Positions 26,279 to 36,074 are shown, counted from the stretch's first letter. The stretch: DNA of 64,000 nucleotides from JAFGNB01 sp050304135 (GCA_050304135.1 JBNLDC010000008.1:186001-250000); one strand, 5' to 3'. A program made the numbers and translations. The notes: generated by a model from the sequence alone, not told the origin.

Positions 26279-28099
26279 ATGAACCGTTATCTGCTTACCG
26301 CAACCGCCACCTGCATGCTTGCTATTGGATGTTCCGTACGGGAGGTAGCCCGAGATGCCCGTGTGCAACCTGTTGATTCCAATGAAACTGCAACGACCAC
26401 AGCACCTGAACACTCTGCTGCTCGCACCCAAAAACCGCGTCAGATACCTGCAAAAACACCGCCTCAATCCGTTGCCGACAGGGATGAAAGCAGGGCTATA
26501 CGAGAAGAGAAGGAAGCGGTACTGGAGACCCGTCGTTGTGAAAAAAAAGCTGCGCCACGGTTATCCCGACAGGCGCCGCTCCAGAAAACGAAAGCGTTAT
26601 ATGGCAGCATGGCCGGAATAACCCCGGTCCCATCTGGAATCGCTCCCGCACCGGCGCTCACTGCGGATTTCAACACCGAGCAGTACAGCCACATCAGTGA
26701 AAACGGATTCAAAAAAGTAACGGATGATCCGCTTTCCACTTTTTCCATCGATGTTGATGCCGCCTCATACAGCAACGTCCGTCGTTTTCTCAACAGTAGT
26801 ACGCTTCCTCCGGCAGATGCCGTCCGGATTGAAGAGATGATCAACTACTTTTCGTATGATTATCCGCAGCCGACCGACAAACACCCGTTCTCTATTACCA
26901 CTGAAACCGGCAGCTGTCCGTGGAACCCCGAACATCAACTGGTACATATCGGTCTCCAGGGGAAAAAGATCGTTGCCGAAGCACTCCCGCCGAGCAACCT
27001 TGTTTTTCTGCTCGACGTTTCTGGATCAATGAACTCTCCCGCGAAACTTCCACTGCTTAAATCGGCGCTTAAACTGCTGGTAAACCAACTCCGGGAAGAA
27101 GACCGCGTGGCAATCACTGTGTATGCCGGAAGCGCCGGGCTGGTGCTCCCCTCGACACCGGGAAATGAAAATCAGACGATTATCTCCGCACTTGATCGTT
27201 TGCAGGCCGGTGGATCAACCGCCGGTGGCGCGGGTATCCAGTTGGCGTATGCGGCGGCGGCCGATCATTTCATCAAAAACGGCAACAACCGGGTTATCCT
27301 CGCCACCGACGGTGATTTCAATGTAGGAGCGTCAAGTGACGGCGAGCTGGTTCGCATGATCGAAGAGAAACGAAATGCAGGGATATTCCTTACAGTCCTC
27401 GGATTCGGCACCGGCAATTACAAGGATTCCAAAATGGAACAGCTCGCCGATAAGGGGAACGGCAACTATGCCTATATCGATAATCTTCTTGAAGCAAAAA
27501 AGGTGCTGGTCACGGAAATGGGTGGAACGCTTCTCACTATAGCCAAAGATGTCAAACTTCAGATCGAGTTCAACCCGCAGCAGGTTGCCGCCTACCGGCT
27601 TGTCGGCTACGAAAATCGTGTACTTACCAACCAGGATTTCAACGACGATACCAAAGACGCCGGTGAACTTGGTTCCGGCCACACGGTTACTGCATTATAC
27701 GAAATTATCCCGGCTACGGTAAAAAGTGACTTGCCGTCTGTTGACCCACTCAAATACCAGGTACAAAAACCGAAAACCGACCGGTTGTTCAAAGATGAAC
27801 TGCTGACAGTGAAATTCCGGTACAAAAAACCGGCGGAAGATACCAGCCGTCTGATTCAGAAAATCGTGAAAGCCTCCGCTTCCGAGACAATTTCCGATAA
27901 TTTCCGTTTTTCCGCAGCGGTTGCTGGTTTCGGTATGCTGCTGCGCTGTTCGCAGTACAGGGGAGACCTTACGTACGACCAGGTAATACGGCTCGCCCGT
28001 TCATCAAGGGGAAGCGATCGTAACGGTTACCGGAGTGAGAGCGTCAATCTTATGGAGAAAGCACAGCTGCTTTCAGCGGAACTCAGTGACGGAAGATAA
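26279..28099 (+). CDS. VWA-domain lipoprotein, YfbK type
   Basis: 606 residues from the ATG at 26279, which follows AGGAGG by 4 bases and opens a lipoprotein signal (TATATCMLAIGC, lipidated Cys at 18). A low-complexity stretch covers 20-120. An N-terminal von Willebrand-like domain (FSTFSIDVDAASYSNVRRFL, EEMINYFSYDYP) precedes a VWA domain at about 235-410 with the full MIDAS start DVSGSM and TDGDFNVG. A C-terminal YfbK domain (FRFSAAVAGFGMLLR) completes the family pattern. YfbK-like proteins often sit beside ECF sigma/anti-sigma pairs, as here. It is predicted to be an envelope adhesion or sensing protein controlled by the adjacent sigma factor. Confidence 0.92.
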   Translation: MNRYLLTATATCMLAIGCSVREVARDARVQPVDSNETATTTAPEHSAARTQKPRQIPAKTPPQSVADRDESRAIREEKEAVLETRRCEKKAAPRLSRQAPLQKTKALYGSMAGITPVPSGIAPAPALTADFNTEQYSHISENGFKKVTDDPLSTFSIDVDAASYSNVRRFLNSSTLPPADAVRIEEMINYFSYDYPQPTDKHPFSITTETGSCPWNPEHQLVHIGLQGKKIVAEALPPSNLVFLLDVSGSMNSPAKLPLLKSALKLLVNQLREEDRVAITVYAGSAGLVLPSTPGNENQTIISALDRLQAGGSTAGGAGIQLAYAAAADHFIKNGNNRVILATDGDFNVGASSDGELVRMIEEKRNAGIFLTVLGFGTGNYKDSKMEQLADKGNGNYAYIDNLLEAKKVLVTEMGGTLLTIAKDVKLQIEFNPQQVAAYRLVGYENRVLTNQDFNDDTKDAGELGSGHTVTALYEIIPATVKSDLPSVDPLKYQVQKPKTDRLFKDELLTVKFRYKKPAEDTSRLIQKIVKASASETISDNFRFSAAVAGFGMLLRCSQYRGDLTYDQVIRLARSSRGSDRNGYRSESVNLMEKAQLLSAELSDGR

Positions 28100-28107
28100 T
28101 AATAAAG

Positions 28108-28147
28108 AGAGGATATCATGGTTACCTGAACCATGATATCCTCTTTC
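28108..28147 (+). terminator. Terminator after the VWA gene
   Basis: A perfect 16-bp stem (28108-28123 with 28129-28144) and a 5-base loop begin 9 bases after the stop. The T tract after it is short (TTT), so it may also protect the RNA 3' end. Confidence 0.7.
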
Positions 28148-28157
28148 GTGCATCCAC

Positions 28158-28283
28158 CTAAAAGCGTGTGAAATATTTCCAAGCTTTGTCTTTTGTCCAG
28201 GTGTTGTCGCCGCCGCCGGAAGCGTTCGTGGCTCCGTCCACCGGAGCGGGGGTATGGCCACCGTCATTTCCCCAGCCAGCCCT
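28158..28283 (-). pseudogene. Remnant of a PHB-depolymerase-type esterase C-terminus
   Basis: The frame ending at TAG 28158-28160 encodes GGHTPAPVDG followed by SGGGDNTWTKDKAWKYFTRF. It matches the last 34 residues of the intact esterase at 32892 in about 27 positions, including the stop position. Upstream of roughly 28283 the similarity ends (in residues RRTGRAGWGN), and no catalytic Ser or Asp region is present. It is therefore a fragment of a duplicated esterase gene, cut off on one side by the VWA terminator and on the other by the Ig-like protein gene. Confidence 0.75.
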
Positions 28284-28395
28284 CCCCGTCCTTCGTAGCA
28301 GTTGCTGCGAAGGTTGAATGTATGAATCTTCGGGGGCGACTAAGAGGTCTCCCTTGTTCTCCTCAATCCTCAACTGAAGCCACTTGCATATACCG

Positions 28396-31300
28396 TTAAG
28401 GACATCCGGAAGTCTTTAGGGTAAGGTGGCATGAATTACTAGGAGTTGAATTCCCGTCATCATCTGATACAATACAGTAATAATAACCCTGACCTTCATA
28501 TTGATTAATGTTTTTAACAGTCAATGTCGGAGTGAAATAACCGGAGAACCAGACCGAAGCATTGGGATCTGCTCCAATGGGTTCATCTGTTCCGCCGGAG
28601 GAGAAGAAATACCAGACGTAATTTCTTTCACAATTGTTAGTTGTTACATGTATTTGAGGTGATGTTCCTGAACATGCAGACAGCGCGCCCGGAACAGACG
28701 CTTCCAGTGGATCAATTATTAAAGATGCCGGGTTGCTGCTAAACCAACATCCTGAGCTGGAAAGTCCCCTGCAATAATATTCACCGGGTGTTGAGGTCGA
28801 ATAGGTGGAGAGTGTTGCACCTGTTATTTCACCGGCCGGGCCATACCATCGATATTGCGTAATACTACCGCCCTCAGGTGTAACCTGGAATGTTCCCGTT
28901 CCGCTTCCCGGGCATACATGTTGATCGCCATTGATAGTAAGATCTATAGTCGCACTCACATTCAGTGAAATCGGATTACTGGTATCCGCACAACCGGTAC
29001 TGTTTGAGACAACGCAATAATAGGTTCCGGCTGTGGAGGTCAAATAACTTGAGGCCGTGCTCAGTGGAGTGCCGCTAATTGCACCTCTGTACCATTTGTA
29101 ACCCGTGACCGACGAAGAAACCGAAACTGAGAAGGTCGCGTCACTGCCGGGACAGACGCTTGAAGGCACTTGTGAGATATCGTTGATCACCGGCGGTGTA
29201 CTCACATTCAATGAAATCGGATCACTGGTATCCGCACAACCGGTACTGTTTGAGACAACACAATAATAGGTTCCGTCTATAGAGGTCAAATAACTCGAGG
29301 CCGTGCTCAGTGGAGTGCCGCTAATTGCACCTCTGTACCATTTGTAACCCGTGACCGGCGAAGAAACCGAAACTGAGAAGGTCGCGTCACTGCCGGGACA
29401 GACACTTGAAGGCACTTGTGAGATATCGTTGATCACCGGCGGTGTACTCACATTCAATGAAATCGGATCACTTGTTTCACTCTCCACAGCTTCATTACTT
29501 ACCTTGCAGGTCAATGTCGTGGTAGTCGTCACCGAACTGATTGTATAGGTAGCATTTGTTTCACCATCGATAGGGCCATCTTCATTACTCCACTGATAAT
29601 GCAATGGCGGAGTTCCGGTTGCGGTAACCGATACCGTCACCTCTTCTCCCGGGCAGTAATCATTTGACGAAGACTGGCCGGTAATATGAGGAGCTACAAC
29701 ATACCGCAGTTCAATTGTCTGAGTTCTTTCATTGTGCCGTGACGAATTATCCTTCGCAGTAACCACAATCGTATAGTCACCTGCAGCCGACAGTGTCGTA
29801 GAAAGCGAATATCGTCCGCCTGCCAACACCATATCCTGAGCGGCACCTCCATTGAGTGTCCAGGTTACACTTTCAATACCATTGGGATCGTGGATAGTAT
29901 CGACAATCGTGACCGCGGCATTGGAAATTACATTCCCCGACTCAGGCCCGTTTCTCTGGGTGATTGTCGGACCGTCCACATCGTCAATAGTTGGATCATA
30001 TTCAATGAATATTGTCTGTTCTCTTGTATTCGCCCGCAGAGCACTGTCGGTCGCGGTGAAGACGACTTCGTTATATAGCCCTTCGGAAAGTCCGTCTATG
30101 GTGATGTCCCAGTTGTCACTGCTGCCACGCACTCCAGTGAAAGTTGTTCCACCCATGACCCCATTGACCGAAGCGACCCCGGATGCATCGTCGCATTCAA
30201 GCGTCACCGTGTAACTTTCCGCATTCGTTGATACGCTGTCTTTATCAGGGGTAACAAGGGTAAAAACCGGCCCGTTCGCATCATCGTCGTAGTAGATCCG
30301 TACGCTTGCCGAATCGGTATTCAATGCGACCGAAGCATCAATGGCAATTACCGTTATGGTTGTATACTGCCCGGCGGTCAGCCCGGTCACCGTCGCCGAA
30401 AAGATATCACCATTCTGCTCGGCAGCTTCACCACCAATTGTCACCTCAGCTATCCCGCTGTCATCAGTACACTCAACCTGCACGACACAGTTGTCTTCGC
30501 CAATCGTCGTATCCATCGATGGCGAAATCAGTGTTATCTTCGGTGGAACATTGTCGGGAATCGTCGCATCATACATGATATACACTGTGTCAGCAACGGT
30601 ATTCGCCCGCAATGAACTATCGGTTGCGGTAACGACAATCATAGTATACGTACCCTCGGCAAGACCGGTAACCGGGATATCCCAGCTGTTGCCGCTGCCA
30701 CGTGTTCCGGTGAAGCTCGCCCCGCCCGTCTCAGCAGTAACCGACAATACGCCTGATGCATCATCGCATTCTACAATCACCGTATAACTCGACGCAGAGG
30801 TGATTTGGCTGTCGGCAGACGGTTTAACCAGCATCATTACCGGTGACTCCCTATCCGGAACTTCCACAGCTTCAACCGTGAGAGCTATCGTGAGGGTATC
30901 GACTCCATCGTAGGGATCTGTGGCCACTATCTGAGGATAAAACGTCCCGGCATCTTCTTCTCCTGGAGAGAACGACCACGTTTCCTCATTAATCGCATCA
31001 CCTTCAGGTTCACCGGAAAGGAGAGTAAATCCGATCACATCAGCATCGGGATCACTGCAGAGATCAGTGAGCAACAGTGAGAGTGCCTCACCGGTTGTTC
31101 CACTGAGCACGAGCGTGTCGCTGTTCCACTCGGGTGCTTCATTCACCTGTGTTTCGGTGATGGTTATCACCACCGTTTCTTCACTACTTCTGACCGGATC
31201 ACCATCATCGTTAGCGGTAACAATAATCGTATCGCTGCCGATATTGTCTTCAACCGGAGTCCATCGGATGGTGTCGTTTTCAAAAATCGCACCATCGGGA

Positions 31301-32133
31301 AAGCGGGTGACTTCAATGGTAACCGTCTGATCTTCATCAGGATCGGTTGCCGTTACCGAAAGCACCATTTCGTCACCGGCGGTTATTACCCTGCGTCCGG
31401 TAATCGAAAGCAGTGGCGGACGGTTGACCGGATCGACGCTTACGGTGATGATAACCGTATCGGAAACGGACATTGCGGGATCACCATCATCCTCAGCCAC
31501 GAATATCGCGGTATCGGTACCGGTATCCTCGAGAGTAGTTGCCCAGATGAGTGAATCATTCTCGAAAGTCGCCCCTTCGGGACTGTGGGGTGCTGTAATG
31601 GTGACGATCTGCCCCTCATCCGAATCGGTTGCCGTTGCCGTGAGAACGATCGTATCGCCTGCCATCACGAGGTTCCAACCGCTCACCGTAAGTTTGGGAG
31701 CGTGATTTACATATGGTCGGTCTACGATATGAATAACTGCTGTTGCTTCAACATTTTCGGCACCATTCAAATAGCCGGTTGCAATAACAGTGCGGTCTCC
31801 GGTGGTTGGGAAACCTACGGTAAAATAGACGGTATCGATATCAACTTTTTTTACTTTTGTCGAGAAATGATGTTCAACCGAATCGCCATTAATAACATTA
31901 ATATCTGTAGAATCAATATGTTGCGTCAAATAAAGGATCACCCCTATGGTATCAGAATTACCTACTGTATCTGTTACTGAAGTTGTGCTCCAAACACCGT
32001 CAGAAGATTTGAGAATCAGTTTCACAGACGCTTGGTCAGCTCCCGGAGGTGGAGAAGGAATTTCGCAGACAAATAAAAAAAAGCTTAAAATCGACAATAA
32101 TAATATAGTCAGCGAGTAAAAACCGATCCTCAT
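28396..32133 (-). CDS. Giant secreted protein of Ig-like/cadherin-like repeats
   Basis: 1245 residues. A signal peptide covers about 1-25 (LTILLLSILSFFLFVC), with a Cys that could be lipidated though the box is imperfect. Residues about 140-330 hold two cadherin-like repeats (ATDSDEGQIVTI, ATDPDEDQTVTI), then a related unit to about 430. Residues 430-810 hold three or four repeats of the type SYTVIVECDDASGV. Residues 850-1235 are Ig-like units with paired Cys (VCPGSDATFSV, GTYYCVVSNSTGCADTS). Two of these are almost identical and correspond to the 246-bp DNA repeat. No catalytic domain or sorting tail is visible. An adhesin or surface-layer role is likely (inference). Confidence 0.88.
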   Translation of the reverse strand: MRIGFYSLTILLLSILSFFLFVCEIPSPPPGADQASVKLILKSSDGVWSTTSVTDTVGNSDTIGVILYLTQHIDSTDINVINGDSVEHHFSTKVKKVDIDTVYFTVGFPTTGDRTVIATGYLNGAENVEATAVIHIVDRPYVNHAPKLTVSGWNLVMAGDTIVLTATATDSDEGQIVTITAPHSPEGATFENDSLIWATTLEDTGTDTAIFVAEDDGDPAMSVSDTVIITVSVDPVNRPPLLSITGRRVITAGDEMVLSVTATDPDEDQTVTIEVTRFPDGAIFENDTIRWTPVEDNIGSDTIIVTANDDGDPVRSSEETVVITITETQVNEAPEWNSDTLVLSGTTGEALSLLLTDLCSDPDADVIGFTLLSGEPEGDAINEETWSFSPGEEDAGTFYPQIVATDPYDGVDTLTIALTVEAVEVPDRESPVMMLVKPSADSQITSASSYTVIVECDDASGVLSVTAETGGASFTGTRGSGNSWDIPVTGLAEGTYTMIVVTATDSSLRANTVADTVYIMYDATIPDNVPPKITLISPSMDTTIGEDNCVVQVECTDDSGIAEVTIGGEAAEQNGDIFSATVTGLTAGQYTTITVIAIDASVALNTDSASVRIYYDDDANGPVFTLVTPDKDSVSTNAESYTVTLECDDASGVASVNGVMGGTTFTGVRGSSDNWDITIDGLSEGLYNEVVFTATDSALRANTREQTIFIEYDPTIDDVDGPTITQRNGPESGNVISNAAVTIVDTIHDPNGIESVTWTLNGGAAQDMVLAGGRYSLSTTLSAAGDYTIVVTAKDNSSRHNERTQTIELRYVVAPHITGQSSSNDYCPGEEVTVSVTATGTPPLHYQWSNEDGPIDGETNATYTISSVTTTTTLTCKVSNEAVESETSDPISLNVSTPPVINDISQVPSSVCPGSDATFSVSVSSPVTGYKWYRGAISGTPLSTASSYLTSIDGTYYCVVSNSTGCADTSDPISLNVSTPPVINDISQVPSSVCPGSDATFSVSVSSSVTGYKWYRGAISGTPLSTASSYLTSTAGTYYCVVSNSTGCADTSNPISLNVSATIDLTINGDQHVCPGSGTGTFQVTPEGGSITQYRWYGPAGEITGATLSTYSTSTPGEYYCRGLSSSGCWFSSNPASLIIDPLEASVPGALSACSGTSPQIHVTTNNCERNYVWYFFSSGGTDEPIGADPNASVWFSGYFTPTLTVKNINQYEGQGYYYCIVSDDDGNSTPSNSCHLTLKTSGCP
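28955..29446 (-). repeat. 246-bp in-frame tandem repeat inside the Ig-like protein gene
   Basis: Two consecutive 246-bp units (28955-29200 and 29201-29446) differ at only about ten positions by eye, and a third partial start follows at 29447. Each encodes 82 residues, one Ig-like domain. Near identity at DNA level points to recent duplication or gene conversion. Confidence 0.9.
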
Positions 32134-32573
32134 AATTACTACTTCCTTAATAATAGGGTTTAAAGATTAAGCATTATTAAATTAAATCGGGCAAACTTTG
32201 AAATAAAACACCTCTTATGTACATGATGTATTCTGTATTATAATCGTCATGCCATGAAAAAATGATTCTGTTTTTCAATTACTACGAGCAGCTCGTTCAA
32301 ATCATTTCGAGTTCCCAAGTTTTTGCGAATATAAGTTTTTTACAGGCTTCGAACATGAAATGGAAAAAATCATTTGAATGTATCCAAAAAATATAATGAA
32401 TTCATTTTTAAAAGAGTGTGATCAAAATCACAAATTGAAACATCTTTCAATATTTTTTTGGCACTGTTTGAAACGCTTATAAGGTAACTTTTCAGTACAA
32501 ACGGTAAATGTTTGCTTCCCATGATTTATTTAGTTTCTGTTCAGGATGGAAATTTTACAGGATGAATGTCATT

Positions 32574-32610
32574 CCCGCGGAAGTGGGACCACGGAGCGCA
32601 GCGTAGTAGC
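32574..32610. repeat. Intergenic repeat, copy B
   Basis: A small CCCGC-GGAA-GTGGG hairpin is followed by GGGACCACGGAG, five variable bases and CGTAGTAGC. The order and spacing match the copy at 21373-21409. Confidence 0.6.
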
Positions 32611-32784
32611 CTGTAATCCAGTCTTTCCACTTGTTTTCTAAGATGGATACCTGATAAAACAACTCAGGTATGACGGAGTTCCCTTATTCTGAACAGGAAC
32701 TATTTAGTGAAACTACCACACATCGTAGGAGTGAAGTGAATCACCATCTGGTTACTACTAGAAATGGTACACCTTAAAGAAATG

Positions 32785-32806
32785 AAAAAAGGGCCCTACG
32801 GGGCCC
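32785..32806 (-). terminator. Terminator of the esterase gene
   Basis: On the minus strand GGGCCC-CGTA-GGGCCC is followed by TTTTTT, a compact intrinsic terminator about 85 bases after the esterase stop. Confidence 0.8.
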
Positions 32807-32891
32807 GGGTTGAGGAACAGTATTTCTTCATTTTGTTTATAACTATTTGATACGCTCCTGATAAGGGAGCCTCACCGGTTTTTTTTCACTG

Positions 32892-34346
32892 TCAGAACCG
32901 TGTGAAAAATTTCCAGGCTTCGTCCTTCGTCCATGTCCTGTCACCCCCACCAGAATCATTGGTAGAACCGTCCATCGGAGCAGGTGTGTGGCCGCCTCCA
33001 TCGAATTCGCACCATACAACAGGATATCCTTCATCACATCCTTCATATTCGGTTATAACATGTGTCAACCCAACCGGCTGAGGCGGATTCTGGGGAGTGC
33101 ACCCGTTATTCTGAACAAACCGGTCGCGCAGTGCCCGGCCCCCGCCAATACCGCATCGTGTATCACTGATACTGTGAAATCCAATATAGGCGATTGGATC
33201 TTTACCGCCGTCACACCCGCTGAGCTGTGCGCCGGCATAAACAGCGACAGCACGAAAGACCTTCGCTCGCGCACATGCAACCGCGAAACTCATGCCACCA
33301 CCGAAACTAAAACCCATGGCGAAAAGGCGTTCTTTATCAACACAGAGATCATCCTCAACAAGTTTAAGTATATCATCAACCAGACTAAGGTCACGGCCAC
33401 CGTCATTTCCCCATCCCTGTCCGATGCCGTCAGGTGCTATGAATATCATCTTATTATCCGAGCTTTTATCCGCCTTTTCCCGAATTCCGTAATAAGACCA
33501 AGTGTACCCGCTGGTACCGCCGCCGTCGACGTCTTCCATACGGCCACCCATCCAATGAAACGCGAAAACCACGGGATATGGGTGATTCTTGTCGTAATCT
33601 TCAGGAATCCTGATCATGTAATTACGGTCCAGATTTGCACTACGGATTTTTTGTCGTTCGTTTGTGAGCGTCGGATTCTTTCCGCAACCGCTGCTTCGAC
33701 CAACGGAACCTTCAGCATCGAGTTTAATATCAAGTTCCTGATCGTACGAAGTAATCGCTATTGTCTTTGGCGTATATTCAGGTGCGGTGATTTTGAGAGT
33801 ATCATTAATCGCGGTTACTTTGGCCAGTGTACCGCGGGTTGTGTTATTGTTTACTCCGGACCGGTTCATCAGATAAGCGTTGCCGTGCAGCGGAAGGTAC
33901 CGAAACGTATACTCTTCCATTCCGATTGCGGTTCTTACAATCAGCAGTTTCGCCGTAGGCGAGCATTCCTCGATATTGAAGTTGTAGAATCCCCGGGGAG
34001 CATTCCACTGTTGTATTCTTTTAAGAAGAATTCCTTTGGTATCAAAAATCTCTACTTTAATCGGAGCTGGTTCTATCAGGCTAAATTCCAGAAATCCTTT
34101 GTTCAGGAGTAATGCTTCAGCCTGCGGCAACAATGCTATCGGGGATACAACGGCAGTTGCATTCGAGATTTCATAGGTGCCGTCTGCTCCGGTTGTATCT
34201 TTCAATCCCTGATGAACAAGGGTGACAATCGCATTTGCAATCGGATTTCCGGCCTTATTTGAGACCTTGCCGTGAACATTAATTGTTTGTGCGTTAATGG
34301 TTAAACCAAATAACAGCAAAAAAGAGAGCGTTTTCAGGGAGTACAT
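32892..34346 (-). CDS. Secreted PHB-depolymerase/feruloyl-esterase-type hydrolase with N-terminal accessory domains
   Basis: 484 residues from the ATG at 34346, 7 bases after AAGGAGG; a TTG two codons upstream is less likely. A signal peptide (LKTLSFLLLFGLTINA) is followed by a carboxypeptidase-regulatory-like fold at about 20-70 (VHGKVSNKAGNPIANAIVTL). Residues about 80-140 resemble a sorting-tail fold (VEIFDTKGILLKRI, GFYNFNI) but lie inside the protein. The catalytic alpha/beta hydrolase covers 220-484, with GMGF-type nucleophile elbow MGFSFGGG, HWMGGR, and a C-terminal GGGHTPAPMDG holding the catalytic His. The LpqC/PHB-depolymerase family includes feruloyl and acetylxylan esterases, which would fit plant-fibre use. 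Confidence 0.87.
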   Translation of the reverse strand: MYSLKTLSFLLLFGLTINAQTINVHGKVSNKAGNPIANAIVTLVHQGLKDTTGADGTYEISNATAVVSPIALLPQAEALLLNKGFLEFSLIEPAPIKVEIFDTKGILLKRIQQWNAPRGFYNFNIEECSPTAKLLIVRTAIGMEEYTFRYLPLHGNAYLMNRSGVNNNTTRGTLAKVTAINDTLKITAPEYTPKTIAITSYDQELDIKLDAEGSVGRSSGCGKNPTLTNERQKIRSANLDRNYMIRIPEDYDKNHPYPVVFAFHWMGGRMEDVDGGGTSGYTWSYYGIREKADKSSDNKMIFIAPDGIGQGWGNDGGRDLSLVDDILKLVEDDLCVDKERLFAMGFSFGGGMSFAVACARAKVFRAVAVYAGAQLSGCDGGKDPIAYIGFHSISDTRCGIGGGRALRDRFVQNNGCTPQNPPQPVGLTHVITEYEGCDEGYPVVWCEFDGGGHTPAPMDGSTNDSGGGDRTWTKDEAWKFFTRF

Positions 34347-34706
34347 ACACAACCTCCTTGGGGAATAGTTGAAAAAACAATACCAAGTTCTCTGAAGCCA
34401 GAGATCTCCCCCTCGGACTTGAGTATCAATTATTGTCTTTATAAAAAGTATATCTGAAATTTTGAATACTACGGGAACTCTTTCAATATACTACTAAAAA
34501 GCTCGCTTTGCTTTTTTTAACCGTTTTAAAGGAGAAACCAGTATTTCCGAGAACATCAATCATTTCCCGACCTTAGTCCCCATTGAAAATCAGTGTTTAG
34601 ATACGGTACACGACGACTACTCCATATCTCTTGCAATGTAGCACCGTAGAAGGTATTATTGAAATAGCCCATTTCGCTTCCCACCCCAGTTTTGAAATGT
34701 GAGAAT
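34347..34706. other. Divergent intergenic region
   Basis: 360 bases between two divergent genes, holding the AAGGAGG ribosome site of the esterase gene at its left end. AAAAAGC...GCTTTTT at about 34496-34516 could form a weak hairpin followed by T. Nothing else is assignable. Confidence 0.4.
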
Positions 34707-35987
34707 ATGTCGTTGACAAACAAAGCAACCGGTTTCTGTATCGTCCTTTTTTTCGTTTCCGTTTTATCCACAGACGCGAAAATAGCAGGAAGAAGTCCAT
34801 TAATCTCCCAAGTACCATCGTTATTGTATTTTTCCGGAGTGCCACAGGAAAAACTGGCCAAACATCTCGCCGCCACGAAGGATACCCTCCTAACTACACG
34901 GATCGATTATGCCACCTGGGAAAACGAAACCTGGGAACCGACAAAATACTCCCTTATTACTTACGATGAATCCGGATTTGCCGGTACGGTGAACGAATAC
35001 TCTTTGGATGACTCGCTTGTCGGGCAAACTATCACCACCTTTCTCCCCGATGGAAAAACCATAAAAACCATTACGATAAATCCTGTTTACTCGTTGGTAT
35101 ACGCGAATGACACGATGGTTTCGTTTTCGACCTATTATCCATCCTGCGGGACCATTCCTGCCTTTTCCAGTTTTACCGGGAACTCCGGAATTCTTCTAAC
35201 CGGTTTTTACACGGAATTCGAGATGCTGCAGTACCTGGATTCGTCGATTACCACCATGCTGCTTCCAGACAGTGAAACCCAAGAGTATGATACCATGACG
35301 CTGTCCCGCGCACAGTACCTGAAAACCGGAGAAAACACCTTCTCCAGTCTGATATACCTGAACATGAATTACCTTACCGCATCCAGTATGGAATACCGAA
35401 TGGATTATAGCTTTATCCATTCTCCGCTGTCTGATACGATCAAAATGGAAATGACCATCATCACTGCAGATCCTCCCGAGTTTGCAGAAGAGATGGGATT
35501 TATGGGCAACATGATGATAATACAAAACAAGGATCAGAACGGACGGGTTGTCGAATTACTTATGCAGCTTGATTCATCCGGCCAGAGTGACAACCGCCTG
35601 GTTGCGACCTATTCAGCGGACGGAACTCTGGAATCAGTAATCACTCAGGAGACAGACTCCCTTACCGGCACCTGGGTAAATTCTCAAAAAGAAACCTATA
35701 CCTACTCCACCATTTCCCTCGGGGCACTTCCTCGTGGTACTAAAATCCACCATAGCGCCCCTGTTACCGCACGCCGGAAGAACGGTACTGTATATCTCTC
35801 CACTTCTGCGGATTCCCGTATTCATGAGGTTACCGTGTTCAACATGCAGGGTCGGAGCATCAGACGATTGACCGGCACAGCACAAACAATCACCATTCCA
35901 ATGCGTACGACTGGTTCAGGTTTTTCGTTGCTGCGGGTTGCCACCAACAGGGGAGTATACACCCTCAAATGTGCGGATATTGACTAA
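34707..35987 (+). CDS. Secreted protein with T9SS-like C-terminal tail, function unknown
   Basis: 426 residues from the ATG at 34707; a TTG five codons upstream is in frame. A signal peptide spans about 1-24 (TGFCIVLFFVSVLSTDA). The middle has short repeated strands such as WENETWEPTKYSLITYDESG and later LTGTWVNSQKETYTYS, a pattern seen in secreted proteins that record tag-like WxxxxxYxYDxxG units. The last 75 residues (TVYLSTSADSRIHEVTVFN, MQGRSIRRL, GVYTLKCAD) match a type-IX sorting-like domain. No enzyme motif is recognised. It is monocistronic. Confidence 0.75.
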   Translation: MSLTNKATGFCIVLFFVSVLSTDAKIAGRSPLISQVPSLLYFSGVPQEKLAKHLAATKDTLLTTRIDYATWENETWEPTKYSLITYDESGFAGTVNEYSLDDSLVGQTITTFLPDGKTIKTITINPVYSLVYANDTMVSFSTYYPSCGTIPAFSSFTGNSGILLTGFYTEFEMLQYLDSSITTMLLPDSETQEYDTMTLSRAQYLKTGENTFSSLIYLNMNYLTASSMEYRMDYSFIHSPLSDTIKMEMTIITADPPEFAEEMGFMGNMMIIQNKDQNGRVVELLMQLDSSGQSDNRLVATYSADGTLESVITQETDSLTGTWVNSQKETYTYSTISLGALPRGTKIHHSAPVTARRKNGTVYLSTSADSRIHEVTVFNMQGRSIRRLTGTAQTITIPMRTTGSGFSLLRVATNRGVYTLKCADID

Positions 35988-36036
35988 GATTACCCATAAA
36001 ATCACCTTGACCTAGGGTTTCAAACCGTTTCGCACA

Positions 36037-36070
36037 GAGTATTTTCCCTGGTAACAAAAGGGAAATACTC
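36037..36070 (+). promoter_or_regulatory. Leader hairpin covering the MFS gene ribosome site
   Basis: GAGTATTTTCCC (36037-36048) pairs with GGGAAATACTC (36060-36070), 11 bp with one bulged T and an 11-base loop. The right arm contains the AGGGA Shine-Dalgarno of the gene starting at 36075. Folding would hide that site, so translation may be controlled by structure. Confidence 0.5.
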
Positions 36071-36074
36071 ATCC

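Larger units (their letters stand above)
32134..32891. other. Intergenic region with dispersed repeat and terminator
   Basis: About 750 AT-rich bases with no convincing gene. It contains the leader of the Ig-like protein gene, a repeat copy at 32574-32610, and the terminator of the esterase gene at 32785-32806. Confidence 0.5.

Noticed and set aside
28955..29446. CRISPR-like periodicity
   Set aside because: The 246-bp period lies inside a coding frame and has no spacer/repeat structure.
29852..31705. Several plus-strand frames of 90-150 codons rich in Val, Ser and Thr
   Set aside because: They are the antisense of the repeated Ig-like protein gene and repeat only because that gene repeats.
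32988..34112. A 374-codon open frame on the plus strand
   Set aside because: It is antisense to the well-supported esterase gene, has no family signature, and its composition is that of a mirror frame.
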